The translations under genes were made by a program, and so were the position numbers. A DNA stretch of 64,000 bases from SBAX01 sp964646605 (lineage in GTDB: Bacteria > Planctomycetota > Phycisphaerae > UBA1845): the NCBI GenBank assembly GCA_964646605.1, contig CAZYEX010000108.1:1-64000 (forward strand), written 5' to 3'. This document shows positions 14,515-23,474 of the stretch, one piece after another (within the stretch, counting starts at the first letter, position 1; every line of letters starts with the position of its first letter). The notes under the pieces are model-generated. The model saw only the letters and a program-made list of their open reading frames with translations. It was not told the origin of the DNA and made no database searches.

Positions 14515-16326
14515 ATGCGCATTCAATTGGTCATTGGTTCCTTGATCGCACTCGTGGCCGTCGCACCCTCGCGGGGTGAGATACCCTTAGGCACGGCCTT
14601 TACTTTTCACGGACAACTCAAAGAGGGCGGCGTGCCGCTCGAGGACACGGCCGACTTCGAGTTCACGCTGTGGGACGACGAGGGCAACGGCAATCCACCC
14701 GTGGGTGGTTTGCAAGTTGGCGGCGTGCAGGCGATCAACGCCCTGCCCGTCACCGCGGGCCTGTTCAGCGTTACGCTCAACGACGGCGGCGAGTTCGGGG
14801 GCGATGCCTTCATCGGAAACGCCCGCTGGCTTCAGATCGCGGTGCGCAGTCCGGCGGGCGGCGGCGTCTTCACCACGCTCGCGCCGCGTCAGGCGCTGAC
14901 GGCGACGCCTCACGCCCTACTCGCCCTGAACGCCCTGAACGCCGAGCAGTTGGGCGGCATCGACGCCATTGAATATGTTACGACTGCAAACGCTGGAAAC
15001 ACATTTATTGAAAACGACACAGTCCAACAGCCGACCGCGAATTTCAATATTTCCGGCAATGGCACGGTTAGCAGTCTGAACGCCAACGGCGCAGTTTCGT
15101 TGGGCGGCATCGCGCCACCGGCGGCGGCGCCCGCCGGGCAAGGACGAGTCTATTTCGACTCGGCGTCCAACAAAGTGAAAATCTCCGAAAACAACGGTGC
15201 CTACGTTAATCTGATCGGCGCCGGCGGTGTCGGCGGCAGCGGCAACATTGGCAGCATTCCATATTGGAGCGGCGCCACGACATTAAGCGATTCTGTAATC
15301 ACGCAAAACGCCAACGGCGTTCAACTGCCAAACGGCGTTCAATTGGCGGTAGGGGCACAGGGGAACCAGATGTCCTTCGGCTCACCCAACGGGGAAACAG
15401 GACTGTCCATCGCAGGGGCCAGCGGCAGGGCTGACGTCAGATTTGATGGCACAACACTTAGACTGAATGTTGGTCCGCCGGGCACACCGCCTTCGAATGG
15501 AATTGCTATCACTTCCACTGCCGTTAAGTTGCCAAACGGCGTTCAACTGGCGGTAGGGGCACAGGGTAACGCGGTCGCATTCGGCTCGCCAAACGGGGAA
15601 ACAGGAATGACAATCGCGGGGGCCAACGGAAGAGCCGATCTTAGATTCGACGGCTCAACGCTCAGAATATTCAACGGTCCGGCAGGCACGCCGCCGGCAA
15701 ACGGGATAGCTATAAACGCATCGGGCAACGTGGGCATCGGCACGACTACGCCGAATACCCGGTTAAGTTTGAGCGGCGGACCCTCGTGGACTTCCAACTT
15801 CTGGACCGCCTCGATGAATTTACAAAATGCCTCAGCCATCGGTTGGGAGGCAAATGCCTCAGGACAGCTATACGGCATTGGCCACACTACCGGTGGATTG
15901 ACTTTTTTCCGCACACCCAGCGTTTTTGGAAACAACAGTGCTCCGGCTAACTACGATATGATCATCACCGATACCGGCAACATTACGCAACCGCTCGCCA
16001 ACAACGGTTTAGTCAAGGCAATGGCGTATGTTCGGGTCTACCGCGATTGTATTGGTGGAGTTTGCTCAGAACTAGTGCCGAGCATTGTACGTTGCTACAA
16101 CTCCACCAACAACGCGACAAGCGGAAATTGCGGGTTCTCTTTCCCCAATGTTTACAGCTACGGTGTTGAGATCAACTTCGGCTTTCAAGTCGAAAATCGT
16201 TTTATTTCGCTGACAGCCAGCGATGGAGCCGGCACCGCCAGCGTCTATAATTTTCCAAACGCAAACACCGTTTATGTTCTCAACGGAAACGGTAACACGA
16301 CCCAGTTTTTCATTTACATCTACTAG
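14515..16326 (+). CDS. Secreted tail-fibre-like repeat protein
   Basis: 603 residues from the second ATG (14515), which leads into a signal peptide (MRIQLVIGSLIALVAVAPSRG). An upstream ATG at 14476 belongs to the duplicated start block. After the signal comes the planctomycete secreted-protein opening GTAFTFHGQLKEGG, a beta-rich domain ending TLAPRQALTATPHALLALNA, then a Gly/Asn/Ala-rich body. Two near-identical units of 68 residues (204 nt period, from 15325 and 15529) begin LPNGVQLAVGAQGN. The C-terminal 130 residues are a distinct domain with four Cys and no recognisable motif. Probably surface-exposed or extracellular; function unknown. The protein at 43733-45928 shares the opening domain. 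Confidence 0.85.
   Translation: MRIQLVIGSLIALVAVAPSRGEIPLGTAFTFHGQLKEGGVPLEDTADFEFTLWDDEGNGNPPVGGLQVGGVQAINALPVTAGLFSVTLNDGGEFGGDAFIGNARWLQIAVRSPAGGGVFTTLAPRQALTATPHALLALNALNAEQLGGIDAIEYVTTANAGNTFIENDTVQQPTANFNISGNGTVSSLNANGAVSLGGIAPPAAAPAGQGRVYFDSASNKVKISENNGAYVNLIGAGGVGGSGNIGSIPYWSGATTLSDSVITQNANGVQLPNGVQLAVGAQGNQMSFGSPNGETGLSIAGASGRADVRFDGTTLRLNVGPPGTPPSNGIAITSTAVKLPNGVQLAVGAQGNAVAFGSPNGETGMTIAGANGRADLRFDGSTLRIFNGPAGTPPANGIAINASGNVGIGTTTPNTRLSLSGGPSWTSNFWTASMNLQNASAIGWEANASGQLYGIGHTTGGLTFFRTPSVFGNNSAPANYDMIITDTGNITQPLANNGLVKAMAYVRVYRDCIGGVCSELVPSIVRCYNSTNNATSGNCGFSFPNVYSYGVEINFGFQVENRFISLTASDGAGTASVYNFPNANTVYVLNGNGNTTQFFIYIY
15325..15723 (+). repeat. Two tandem in-frame 204-nt units inside the secreted protein gene
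   Basis: Units start at 15325 and 15529. Both encode LPNGVQLAVGAQGN, then FGSPNGETG, G.GRAD.RFDG.TLR and NGIAI. Conservative differences between units suggest an old duplication under selection. Confidence 0.8.
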
Positions 16327-16358
16327 AGAACAACTGCGGACGAAAGGAGCAATGGAAG

Positions 16359-16775
16359 ATGAAAATTCAGAGAATTGAATTTATCGCGGTACCGTGGTGC
16401 TCGATGGCGCGGGTGAGGCCGTGATCGAGCTGCCGCACTATTTCGCCAAGATCAACAAGACGCCGAGCCATTGGCTCACCGCCGTGGGCGCCCATGCCCA
16501 TGCTACACGTGGCCGGGAAGATCGACGAGGCCGCCCTGAGCGCCGGGGCAACGGGCGGGGCGGGTGTGGCCGCGCCCGCGTGTACGTTTCGCATTCCGGG
16601 CGGCGCGCCCGGTGCGAAGGTATCCTGGCGCGTCGAGGCCTTGCGCAACGACCTGTGGGTCCAGAAGCGCGGCATGCCCGTCGAGGTCGAGAAGCAGGGC
16701 CGTGAGAAGGGCACCTACCAGCACCCCGAGCTCTACGGCCTGTCAGCGGAGATGGGCATGGACCACGCCGCGCCC
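16359..16775 (+). pseudogene. Remnant of a second secreted protein gene (start joined to 3' end, frameshifted)
   Basis: An AAAGGAG (16343-16349) and an ATG at 16359 open a frame (MKIQRIEF) that runs into a stop. From 16388 another frame encodes GTVVLDGAGEAVIELPHYF and LTAVGA. A one-base shift near 16494 leads into MPMLHVAGKI, FRIPGGAPGAKVSW and GTYQHPELYG. That is the C-terminal domain found on many planctomycete secreted proteins of the FTYQGQL kind. The N-terminal and central parts are missing. I read it as an internal deletion plus frameshift in a neighbour of the 14515-16326 gene. Confidence 0.7.
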
Positions 16776-16972
16776 GCCCAGAAAGGCCCGCGCCAGGACG
16801 CGAGACGACGTTCCACAGATCCGATCGGGCCCTCTCTGCGCAGAGGCGAGGGTGGTTCCGGCGATCTTCGTCACGTCCGCACCGGCGCGCCCGCGCCGGA
16901 GGGCGCGGCGGAAGCTCGCGCCGTCGCGGTTCCGCCGCCCCGTCGGAGCGGGTTCATTCTTGTCTCCCAGCG

Positions 16973-17037
16973 CCACGGGTTCCGTCCGGCGCCGCCGGAC
17001 TCCACCGGTGGCTACACTCCGGCGCCCCTTCGGGGCG
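16973..17037. repeat. Composite palindromic (REP-like) element
   Basis: CCACGGGT (16973-16980) faces ACCGGTGG (17004-17011), then GCTACACTCC and CGCCCCTTCGGGGCG (17023-17037). The block order and the GTGGCTACA-TCC junction match the RAYT flanks. The rest of 16776-17213 shows no gene. Confidence 0.7.
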
Positions 17038-17063
17038 AACGGATGCTGACGTTGGGGCGCGAG

Positions 17064-17083
17064 CCACTGCTCAAGAGCAGTGG
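17064..17083. repeat. Short perfect palindrome ending CAGTGGCACC
   Basis: CCACTGCTC and GAGCAGTGG arms with an AA loop, followed by CACC. Its partner at 25423-25444 has different inner bases, compensated in both arms, with the same AA loop and the same GGCACC tail. Confidence 0.65.
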
Positions 17084-17213
17084 CACCGCTGGAACGCTTG
17101 ACAAACGGAGCGCCTGCGTGTCTACTTGTGGGGGTTCCGAATCCGCGCTCGGTGGTCCTGCGAATCGGAGGCCGCGTCCGGGTGGACGAGACGCACCCAC
17201 GATGGGGTGAACC

Positions 17214-18326
17214 ATGACGACGACCATGACCAACGAACCGCATACGTCGCCGCAGCTCGACTCCGCGCATCGCGTGGCGGCGCTCAATCGCAACGACAAG
17301 CCCTTTCACGCCGTGCTGGCGCAGCAGTTCGACCGGACGGTTCTGGATCAGTTGTGTCAGCTTTCCGACATGATCCGGTCCATCGGCGGTTCGCGGCAGG
17401 GGAGCCAATTCCTAGCCACGCTGCTGAGTCATCGGCGGGCGATGCTCTATTTCATCCAGCCGTCGACTCGGACGTTCTTGTCTTTTACCTCGGCTTGCCA
17501 GATCGTGGGGATGCGCTACAGCGAGGTGCGGGATCGTTCGACCTCCTCGGAAGTCAAAGGCGAGTCGGAAGACGACACCATCCGCACCTTCAGCCAATAC
17601 TTCGACTTGATCATCATGCGGCATCCGATGGAAGGGTTCGCGGAGCACGTGGCCACCATGCTTAACGAGATGCCGCGGACCATTCCGGTGGTCAACGCGG
17701 GATCGGGCAAGGACCAGCATCCCACGCAGGCCCTGCTGGACATCTACACGTTGTATCGCTCGTTCGCCGATCCGCGGGCGGCGCGGAGCGAGCCGCGCTA
17801 CAGCCGCAACGTCTTCGCGGGTAAGACCATCGCGTTCGTCGGCGATCTGAAGCGCGGGCGGACGGTGCGCTCGCTGACCTATCTGCTATGCCGCTATCCG
17901 GGCGTGCGGCTGATGTTTGTCTCGCCGCCGGAGCTGCGCATCGGCGACGACATTCTCGAGTACGTCGGTCGGCACGGAGTGGAGTTCGAGATCGGTGACG
18001 ACGTGCGAAAACAGATCGGCGAGTGCGACGCGGTGTACATGACGCGCTTGCAGGATGAGCACGACGTGGCCGGGGAGTCGAAGAAAATCGACTACGATGC
18101 GTATAGCTTGACCTACGAAATGGCGTCGCAGTTCAAGCCGACGTTGGCGATCCTGCACCCCTTGCCCCGCCGGCACGAGCTTGACCAGCGTTTGGATTCG
18201 CTTCCTCAGGCGAAGTATTGGGCCCAGGTCCGAAACGGCATGTGGATGCGTGCGGCGCTCATGGCGTCGATCCTGAACGTCGAGGTCGCCATCCGCGATC
18301 ACTATCAGGCCTATTACACGTTCTAA
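17214..18326 (+). CDS. pyrB: Aspartate carbamoyltransferase
   Basis: 370 residues, longer than the usual 300-310, with an N-terminal extension of about 50 residues. Carbamoyl phosphate loop PSTRTFLSF (classic STRTRTSF), SSEVKGES with the catalytic Lys, IIMRHP, GKDQHPTQALLDIYT, and the aspartate-binding HPLPRRHEL. It makes N-carbamoyl-aspartate in pyrimidine synthesis. No pyrI or pyrC is adjacent, so it is a single-gene unit. A GGGGTGA precedes the ATG, and a strong hairpin lies 61 nt after the stop. Confidence 0.92.
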   Translation: MTTTMTNEPHTSPQLDSAHRVAALNRNDKPFHAVLAQQFDRTVLDQLCQLSDMIRSIGGSRQGSQFLATLLSHRRAMLYFIQPSTRTFLSFTSACQIVGMRYSEVRDRSTSSEVKGESEDDTIRTFSQYFDLIIMRHPMEGFAEHVATMLNEMPRTIPVVNAGSGKDQHPTQALLDIYTLYRSFADPRAARSEPRYSRNVFAGKTIAFVGDLKRGRTVRSLTYLLCRYPGVRLMFVSPPELRIGDDILEYVGRHGVEFEIGDDVRKQIGECDAVYMTRLQDEHDVAGESKKIDYDAYSLTYEMASQFKPTLAILHPLPRRHELDQRLDSLPQAKYWAQVRNGMWMRAALMASILNVEVAIRDHYQAYYTF

Positions 18327-18387
18327 CGGGCCGCACAGCCTGAATCACGATATGCGGTTTGCGAGGCGGGTCCGGTCAACTTAGAAC

Positions 18388-18437
18388 GCGGCCCGGATTC
18401 CGAACCGACTTATGGGTCGGTCCTCAATCCGGGCCGC
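18388..18437. terminator. Strong hairpin between convergent genes
   Basis: GCGGCCCGGATT (18388-18399) pairs perfectly with AATCCGGGCCGC (18426-18437), with an inner CCGAC/GTCGG stem. There is no clear U-run on either side. Its place between pyrB and the leftward gene fits a bidirectional terminator. Confidence 0.6.
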
Positions 18438-18477
18438 AGTCGCAAATCCGTGTTCGGCTCGCGGGTGCCGCGCCTAG

Positions 18478-18882
18478 TCACCGACTGTGGAAGGAGAACC
18501 CACCGCGGTGGTGACGGCTGCCGTAACCGAAGCCCACGCTTATGCCGGAGGGTCGGTAGTAACCGTGACCGTAATGCACCGGGGCGTATGGCCGCTGGTA
18601 CACGACCGGCGGATAGTATGCCGGGCGGTGCCCGTAAGTCACCGTCCGCACCGGGGCCGGGTAGGCATACGGCTGGGAGTATACGACCGGCTGGGCATAC
18701 ACCACCGGCGACGAGTACACGACCGGCGCCGAATAGACCGGAGCGTTGTAGTAGTAACTCGGGACGTAACTCACGTACGTTCCGCAGGACCGGCGGTAAT
18801 GGTCCGCGTTCGCCGAAGCGCTCCCCAGACCCAGAACTCCCGCGACCGCGACCAACCCCGCAACTTTCGTTTTGCCGAACAT
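18478..18882 (-). CDS. Secreted Tyr/Pro/Val-rich repeat protein
   Basis: 134 residues. Signal peptide MFGKTKVAGLVAVAGVLGLG followed by ASANA. The mature part repeats short PVVYSSPVVYAQPVVYSQP-type units and ends in Gly/His/Tyr-rich sequence. An AGGAG lies 8 nt before the ATG. Similar low-complexity secreted proteins are common in planctomycetes; none has a defined function that I know of. Possibly a cell-surface or structural protein. Confidence 0.8.
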   Translation of the reverse strand: MFGKTKVAGLVAVAGVLGLGSASANADHYRRSCGTYVSYVPSYYYNAPVYSAPVVYSSPVVYAQPVVYSQPYAYPAPVRTVTYGHRPAYYPPVVYQRPYAPVHYGHGYYRPSGISVGFGYGSRHHRGGFSFHSR

Positions 18883-19048
18883 GGCTGATTCTCCTGTTTA
18901 GACCCAGGGGCCTTAGGCCCCGTTGCTCTCATAGACATCCTACATCACCGGTTGGATAGTCTTCACCGTCGGAAGATGTCAGAAAGCGTGACGTTAGTTT
19001 AGTCATTTTATCTTATGTCAAATCTGGTATTGCAGGCTCCGTGGTTGG

Positions 19049-20965
19049 TTATCGGTCGTTGGATAGCCATTCGGCGATCTGGCGACGCTCGGCGGGTGTG
19101 AGGCGGTCTCTGAAACTGGGCATTCGGGCCCTCTCGCGGCCAGTGCTGCGGTAGCGGGTTTCGTGGTCGGGTTCGGCGATCATGCGTTCGATCCAGGCGG
19201 GGGCGCCGTAGTTTTTCATTTCCGGGGCGCGAGTGGTTCCGGTTCGGTTGCCGTCATAGGAGTGGCACTCGTTGCAAACGGACATGAAGACTTCGCGGCC
19301 GCGATGGATCAGAGATTCGTTCGCGGCGGCGGAGGGCGTGTCCGCGGGCTGGCGCTCGCGGCTCTGAAGGTCGGGTCGCTTCCGCTCCCCGCTCTGATTG
19401 GCGAGAAAGGCGGCGACGGCGTCGAAGTCGGCGGAGATTTGGCGGAGCATTTCCTCATCGGCGCTTTCGGTGCGCTCACGGATGAAGCGGGCCATGCGGG
19501 TATGGGCGGGATCTCCTTCGGGGGTTCGCATGAGGCCGAAGTAGCGGGGGCTCATGGGATCGGTGAGGAGTCCTCGAATCCAATCGCGAGAGGCGAAGCC
19601 GCCAAGGTCGGATGAGGTCGCGGGTTCTGCGGGGGTGCGGCCCAGGGCGTCGTGGCCGTCGAAGCGATGGCAAGTCGCACAGTGAGCGGCGAAGAGTCTG
19701 GGGCCCTGTGTCATGGGGTCGGCAGCGAGCAGTTCCCACGGACCTGTCGGGGGGATGCCATGCGCCGCGGCGAGTTCGTGGGCGCGGGTCGCGGTCCGGC
19801 GAGCCAGGGCGCGTTGTTCGTGGAATTGTCGGGCTTGCAGGGCATGTTGGTCCGCGAGCGTCAGCGGTTCGCCTTGCTGCTGTTTGGCGCGGATGGCGTC
19901 CACGGTTTTCGTGATTGGGTTTCGATCGTCGAGTAGCGCGGCGGCGGTGAGGATCAGGATGCCGGCGGCCAGGGCGGCACAGAATCCGCGCGCTATGCGG
20001 TCTGCGAAGGCCACGGGCATAAGACGCTGCAACCAGGGAAGGCAGAATAAGAGCATGGTCACCGCACCGGGGATAAGGATCGCACCGGCGACCTCGGCCG
20101 TGGGTCCTTCGAACCCCTTGAGCCATTGGAAGAGGAACAAGGTGTGCCACTCGGGGCGGGCGGGGTAGTCGGTCGCGGTCGGGTCGGCGGGGGCGTCGAG
20201 GAGAGAGGAATCGAGGAGGATGTGCGCGCACCAGGTCGCTCCGAACACGGCCAGGATCACGATGAGGGGGGAAATCGCGACGAGGCCCGCCCGTTCGCGG
20301 TCGCGGTCCAGAACGGCGGCTGCGTCGGGAAGCGATGCCAACCCCGCGCCACCCACAGCCCTTCGCGTCGCCGGAGGCGACGCGCCGGGGACGACGCTCC
20401 ATTCTCGGTCGCCTCGTCGGGGTGGCGCTACACGTCGGCGGATCAACCACGCGAAGGCGAGCGGCAAGACCAGGACGTGGAGGGTGTAGAAGCGGGTGAG
20501 GGTGAGGTTGCCGAGGTCGGGGCCTCCGAGGAGAAGTTTGGCGAGAGGCTCGCCGAGCAGCGGGGCCTTGGCGAGGATGTTGGTTCGGACCTTGGTTCCC
20601 CAGAAGCCCTCTTGGTCCCAGGGGAGCAGGTGGCCGGTGAGGGAGAGGGCGAGTGTCAGCCAGAGGCACCCAAGAGTGACCGTCCACAAGCGCCATCCCG
20701 GCCCGCGGTAGGCGCGTTGGAATACGATCCGGCCGGCGAAAAGCGCGAGGAGCACGATCAGAGCGTCGGAGGCGAAGTGGTGGACTCCGCGAATCAGCCA
20801 TCCCGACGGAACCTGGGTTTGGATGTACCAGGTGCTTCCCCAGGCGGTGGTCGTCGAGGGGCTGTAGACGGTCATGAGGACAATGCCCGTCGCGACTTGC
20901 ACGGCGAACAGGGCGACGATGGTCTTACGAAGGCCCGGCATGGCGCTACTGTACCGCGAGGGCAT
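19049..20965 (-). CDS. Cytochrome b fused to a di-haem cytochrome c domain (bc-type complex)
   Basis: About 638 residues from the ATG at 20963-20965 (20941 is an alternative). The N-terminal half is cytochrome b: helix A, PSGWLIRGVHHF, LTGHLLPWDQ, LTRFYTLHVLVLP, then after a linker helices E onward with RPEWHTLFLFQWLK (Qo motif PEWH instead of PEWY). The C-terminal third has two c-type haem sites, CATCH and CNECH, with downstream Met candidates including RMPSF. It should act with the Rieske protein at 23475-24002 in quinol oxidation. By eye the second His of helix B is Phe and helix D has no second His, so haem bH may be absent. The linker at residues 180-207 is encoded by a palindromic element. 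Confidence 0.88.
   Translation of the reverse strand: MPSRYSSAMPGLRKTIVALFAVQVATGIVLMTVYSPSTTTAWGSTWYIQTQVPSGWLIRGVHHFASDALIVLLALFAGRIVFQRAYRGPGWRLWTVTLGCLWLTLALSLTGHLLPWDQEGFWGTKVRTNILAKAPLLGEPLAKLLLGGPDLGNLTLTRFYTLHVLVLPLAFAWLIRRRVAPPRRGDREWSVVPGASPPATRRAVGGAGLASLPDAAAVLDRDRERAGLVAISPLIVILAVFGATWCAHILLDSSLLDAPADPTATDYPARPEWHTLFLFQWLKGFEGPTAEVAGAILIPGAVTMLLFCLPWLQRLMPVAFADRIARGFCAALAAGILILTAAALLDDRNPITKTVDAIRAKQQQGEPLTLADQHALQARQFHEQRALARRTATRAHELAAAHGIPPTGPWELLAADPMTQGPRLFAAHCATCHRFDGHDALGRTPAEPATSSDLGGFASRDWIRGLLTDPMSPRYFGLMRTPEGDPAHTRMARFIRERTESADEEMLRQISADFDAVAAFLANQSGERKRPDLQSRERQPADTPSAAANESLIHRGREVFMSVCNECHSYDGNRTGTTRAPEMKNYGAPAWIERMIAEPDHETRYRSTGRERARMPSFRDRLTPAERRQIAEWLSNDR
20346..20428. 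repeat. Nested palindromic element inside the cytochrome b frame
   Basis: Outer arms GCGCCACCC (20346-20354) and GGGTGGCGC (20420-20428); inner hairpin CGCGTCGCC-GGA-GGCGACGCG (20364-20384). The GTGGCGCTACA right edge resembles the other REP-like elements here. It codes for a Pro/Arg/Ala-rich linker between the two halves of cytochrome b without breaking the frame. Confidence 0.7.
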
Positions 20966-21220
20966 CGGATGGGAATGTCGTTGGGACGGGGCGGGATTGC
21001 GGGGGAAGTCCGAAGTTCGAAGGTCGAAGTTCGAAGAAGGAGTCGCCGACGGGTGGAGTCGCCGAGTCGGAGTACGACGTGGCACCGGGCCCGCGGTGGC
21101 ATGTCCAAGGGGCAAATCGACGCAAAGCGGGGGGGTTGTTGGGAACCGGAGGAGGCTTACAATGGCCAAACAGGAGGTCAGAGACTGCTTCGTCGGAGTA
21201 GGCAAGAAGAGGTGCGATGA

Positions 21221-22045
21221 GTGGAAGAAATGGCTGACATCGACCAATCAGAGACATTCGAGCAAGCGCGCGCTGAACTGCCCGATGTCTCGCCGCACGT
21301 GTCGGTTTTCTGGAAACCGCTACGCTGTCTTCTCGAAGAAGGCAAGCCGATCGATCCGGTCACGGTCCTTTTCTACGATTTGGGTGACGGCAAACGATTG
21401 CCATTTGCGGCGGTCGCGAAAACGCCCGGTGACCGGCTTATTCTGTGGCCAGCCTGGGACGCCAGTGAGCCCGGCGAGTCTGAAGATGGGCAGGCGTTCC
21501 CAATCCATCATGCAACGCTCGAGCTCGCGAACGGGAGGACGCATTTCACTTATTTTGGCGCAGGTGGGCAACGTCTACATGAGGATTGCGGTTGGGAACT
21601 GGCTAGTTTCAAAGGTGGATTGCAGTTATGGCTGGTCAGTGCGTTCAGCGTTGGATTGCTGGAGCAGCAAGTCGGCGCACTCGAGCAGAAGGTGCGGGTC
21701 CCCGAAATCAATGATCCTAAGCGTCGGGAGCGTGAGTTCGCGCGCTACGCCGCCGAGATGAAGTCCGTGGACCTGCAGACGCCGCCGCTGCGCGGCAACT
21801 GCCTTGTCAGTGTCATTCATCTGATGCCCGATTCGGCGGGCTTTCGCGGTCCGATAGAGCCGGCTCACTTTCCGATGGGGAGCTTTTGGAACGATTGGAT
21901 TGACGGTTGGGCGGATGGCGACAGCTTTCAAATCGCTCCGACAGGCGTGAACGTGGGCGGAGTGAATTTGATTGTGCTTACCGCCGCGCCGCTCGGGTGC
22001 CTGAGGGCTTCCGGTTTTCTCGGAGCAAGTAGTTCCCACCCCTGA
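21221..22045 (+). CDS. Unrecognised soluble protein
   Basis: 274 residues from GTG 21221 (ATG 21230 is an alternative with GGAAGAA upstream). No signal peptide or membrane helix. Aromatic-rich patches (LILWPAWD, HFTYFGAGGQRLHEDCGWELASF) and a charged helix near residues 150-185. I do not recognise the family. It lies 10 nt upstream of a DUF4375-type membrane gene and on the strand opposite to the bc-complex genes around it, so the pair looks like an inserted accessory unit. Confidence 0.65.
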   Translation: MEEMADIDQSETFEQARAELPDVSPHVSVFWKPLRCLLEEGKPIDPVTVLFYDLGDGKRLPFAAVAKTPGDRLILWPAWDASEPGESEDGQAFPIHHATLELANGRTHFTYFGAGGQRLHEDCGWELASFKGGLQLWLVSAFSVGLLEQQVGALEQKVRVPEINDPKRREREFARYAAEMKSVDLQTPPLRGNCLVSVIHLMPDSAGFRGPIEPAHFPMGSFWNDWIDGWADGDSFQIAPTGVNVGGVNLIVLTAAPLGCLRASGFLGASSSHP

Positions 22046-22055
22046 GGTCCGATAC

Positions 22056-23186
22056 TTGGCTCTACCGTTCTTCAACGACGTCGAGAACCGAGAACTGGTC
22101 CAGCGGATTGAACTTGCGCAACGGGACGAGCGAAGCCGTCATGGGCAACGATCGGGGGCAATCTCTAGCGATTACGTGAGTCGCGGTCTGTCCTCTTCTT
22201 CCATGTGTTTTGCTGACCAGTGGCGGGAAAAGCTGGACCACCAAGTGAAGTTGGCAGAGATCGTAATCGATCAGGTGTTCCAATTGGTAGAGGCAGTCGA
22301 TCGGCGACTCACTGGGAACGACGAGACCGCCATCATCGAGGCAGTCGTGCCGCCATGCAACCAGGCCATGCAGAGCTATAGTCAAGAGCAAGAAAAGGGG
22401 TTGAGAGACCGCGGACTGGCGAGTTCTACGTTCACTGGGTCCATGAATTCCATGTGGAACATGACGTGCGCTGAGGCGACGCAGAGGATTACCGCAACAG
22501 TTCGGACGAGGACACGAGACTGGGATCGCAAACGGCGGGAGGCGAGGAGACTGAGGCGCAAGGAGTGGCTCGACCGCATTCCGGCTTGGTGGTCCATCAT
22601 TCTGGCGATTGGCGGCGTGGCTATCGGATGGGTCGCGAGGGATTTCGTTCCAGATGTGGTACCGCAGGAGAAGAAAAACATGGGCGAACTGAAGTGGTTT
22701 GACTACTCGGGCCAGTCGACAGAGGAGATGCTCACGCTGGAGGGGAAGTACCGGACGGACTCGCTGGTTGTGGCGTTCGACCAAGCCGTGGGGCAAAAGG
22801 CTACGCGCGTCGGGGAAGAAAACCTAACGCAGGAGGAGAGGATCATCCTTATCATTGAGGCCCTGGAGAGCGAGGTCAATAACGGCGGATACGAGCAGTT
22901 TTTCGGCAACACCTCTGGGGAATATGCTCCGGTCCTCGTTGACGCCCTGAACCGCATCGGACTTCCCGGGACAGCGGTCATCAGCCAGCAGGCAATCGAT
23001 GCCCTTGGGATCCGAGGGCCTCTTACCGTGGATGCCATCGATCGGGCGATGCAAGAAGAAAGTGAAGAACGAACCAAAAAACTCCAGGCGTGCGACAAGC
23101 GATACTTCGCGGAGGCGGGGGACCTGTCGGGGCCGCTGCTGGAATTCATCAAGGCGAATCGAGCGAGCATTCGGTTGAGGGATTAG
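22056..23186 (+). CDS. Membrane-anchored DUF4375/DMP19-like domain protein
   Basis: 376 residues from TTG 22056 (TGAGGT 8 nt upstream; no good ATG before codon 50). Residues 1-170 are charged and largely helical. One membrane helix lies at about 180-198 (WWSIILAIGGVAIGWVA). The C-terminal domain has LTQEERIILIIEALESEVNNGGYEQFF, the NGG-x-EQFF signature of DUF4375. Function unknown. It forms a two-gene unit with the preceding gene. Confidence 0.7.
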   Translation: MALPFFNDVENRELVQRIELAQRDERSRHGQRSGAISSDYVSRGLSSSSMCFADQWREKLDHQVKLAEIVIDQVFQLVEAVDRRLTGNDETAIIEAVVPPCNQAMQSYSQEQEKGLRDRGLASSTFTGSMNSMWNMTCAEATQRITATVRTRTRDWDRKRREARRLRRKEWLDRIPAWWSIILAIGGVAIGWVARDFVPDVVPQEKKNMGELKWFDYSGQSTEEMLTLEGKYRTDSLVVAFDQAVGQKATRVGEENLTQEERIILIIEALESEVNNGGYEQFFGNTSGEYAPVLVDALNRIGLPGTAVISQQAIDALGIRGPLTVDAIDRAMQEESEERTKKLQACDKRYFAEAGDLSGPLLEFIKANRASIRLRD

Positions 23187-23388
23187 AGGGCGACGTCTCG
23201 AAGGAGCGGTATGCTCCGCGTGCTCGGCGCGAGGGCGACCGTACCGTTTCTGTCGCGGTTCGGTATCGCGCGCGGGACTGTTCCGTTCCGCGGCGGCTGG
23301 GATCATCCGGTCGCTTGCGCATCCAGCTCTGAAAGTCCGCGGCTCGTTTTGCTGAACGCCCGCGGCTCTGGGGAGGCGGCGCGTTCTC

Positions 23389-23473
23389 GTCACCCACGAG
23401 GGGTGACGCTACATGGGAAGCGGCGGGCGGCGGTGCGACCCTCACCCTGCCCTCGCCCTTGGAGGGAGAGGGG
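23389..23473. repeat. Intergenic repeat patch before the Rieske gene's 3' end
   Basis: GTCACCC-ACGAG-GGGTGAC (23389-23407) is followed by GCTACA, the same junction as in other REP-like elements. Then comes a CCCTCACCC...GCCCTT...GGGAGAGGG stretch (about 23440-23473) closely related to that at 12266-12302. The 23187-23474 gap shows no gene. Confidence 0.6.
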
Positions 23474-23474
23474 G

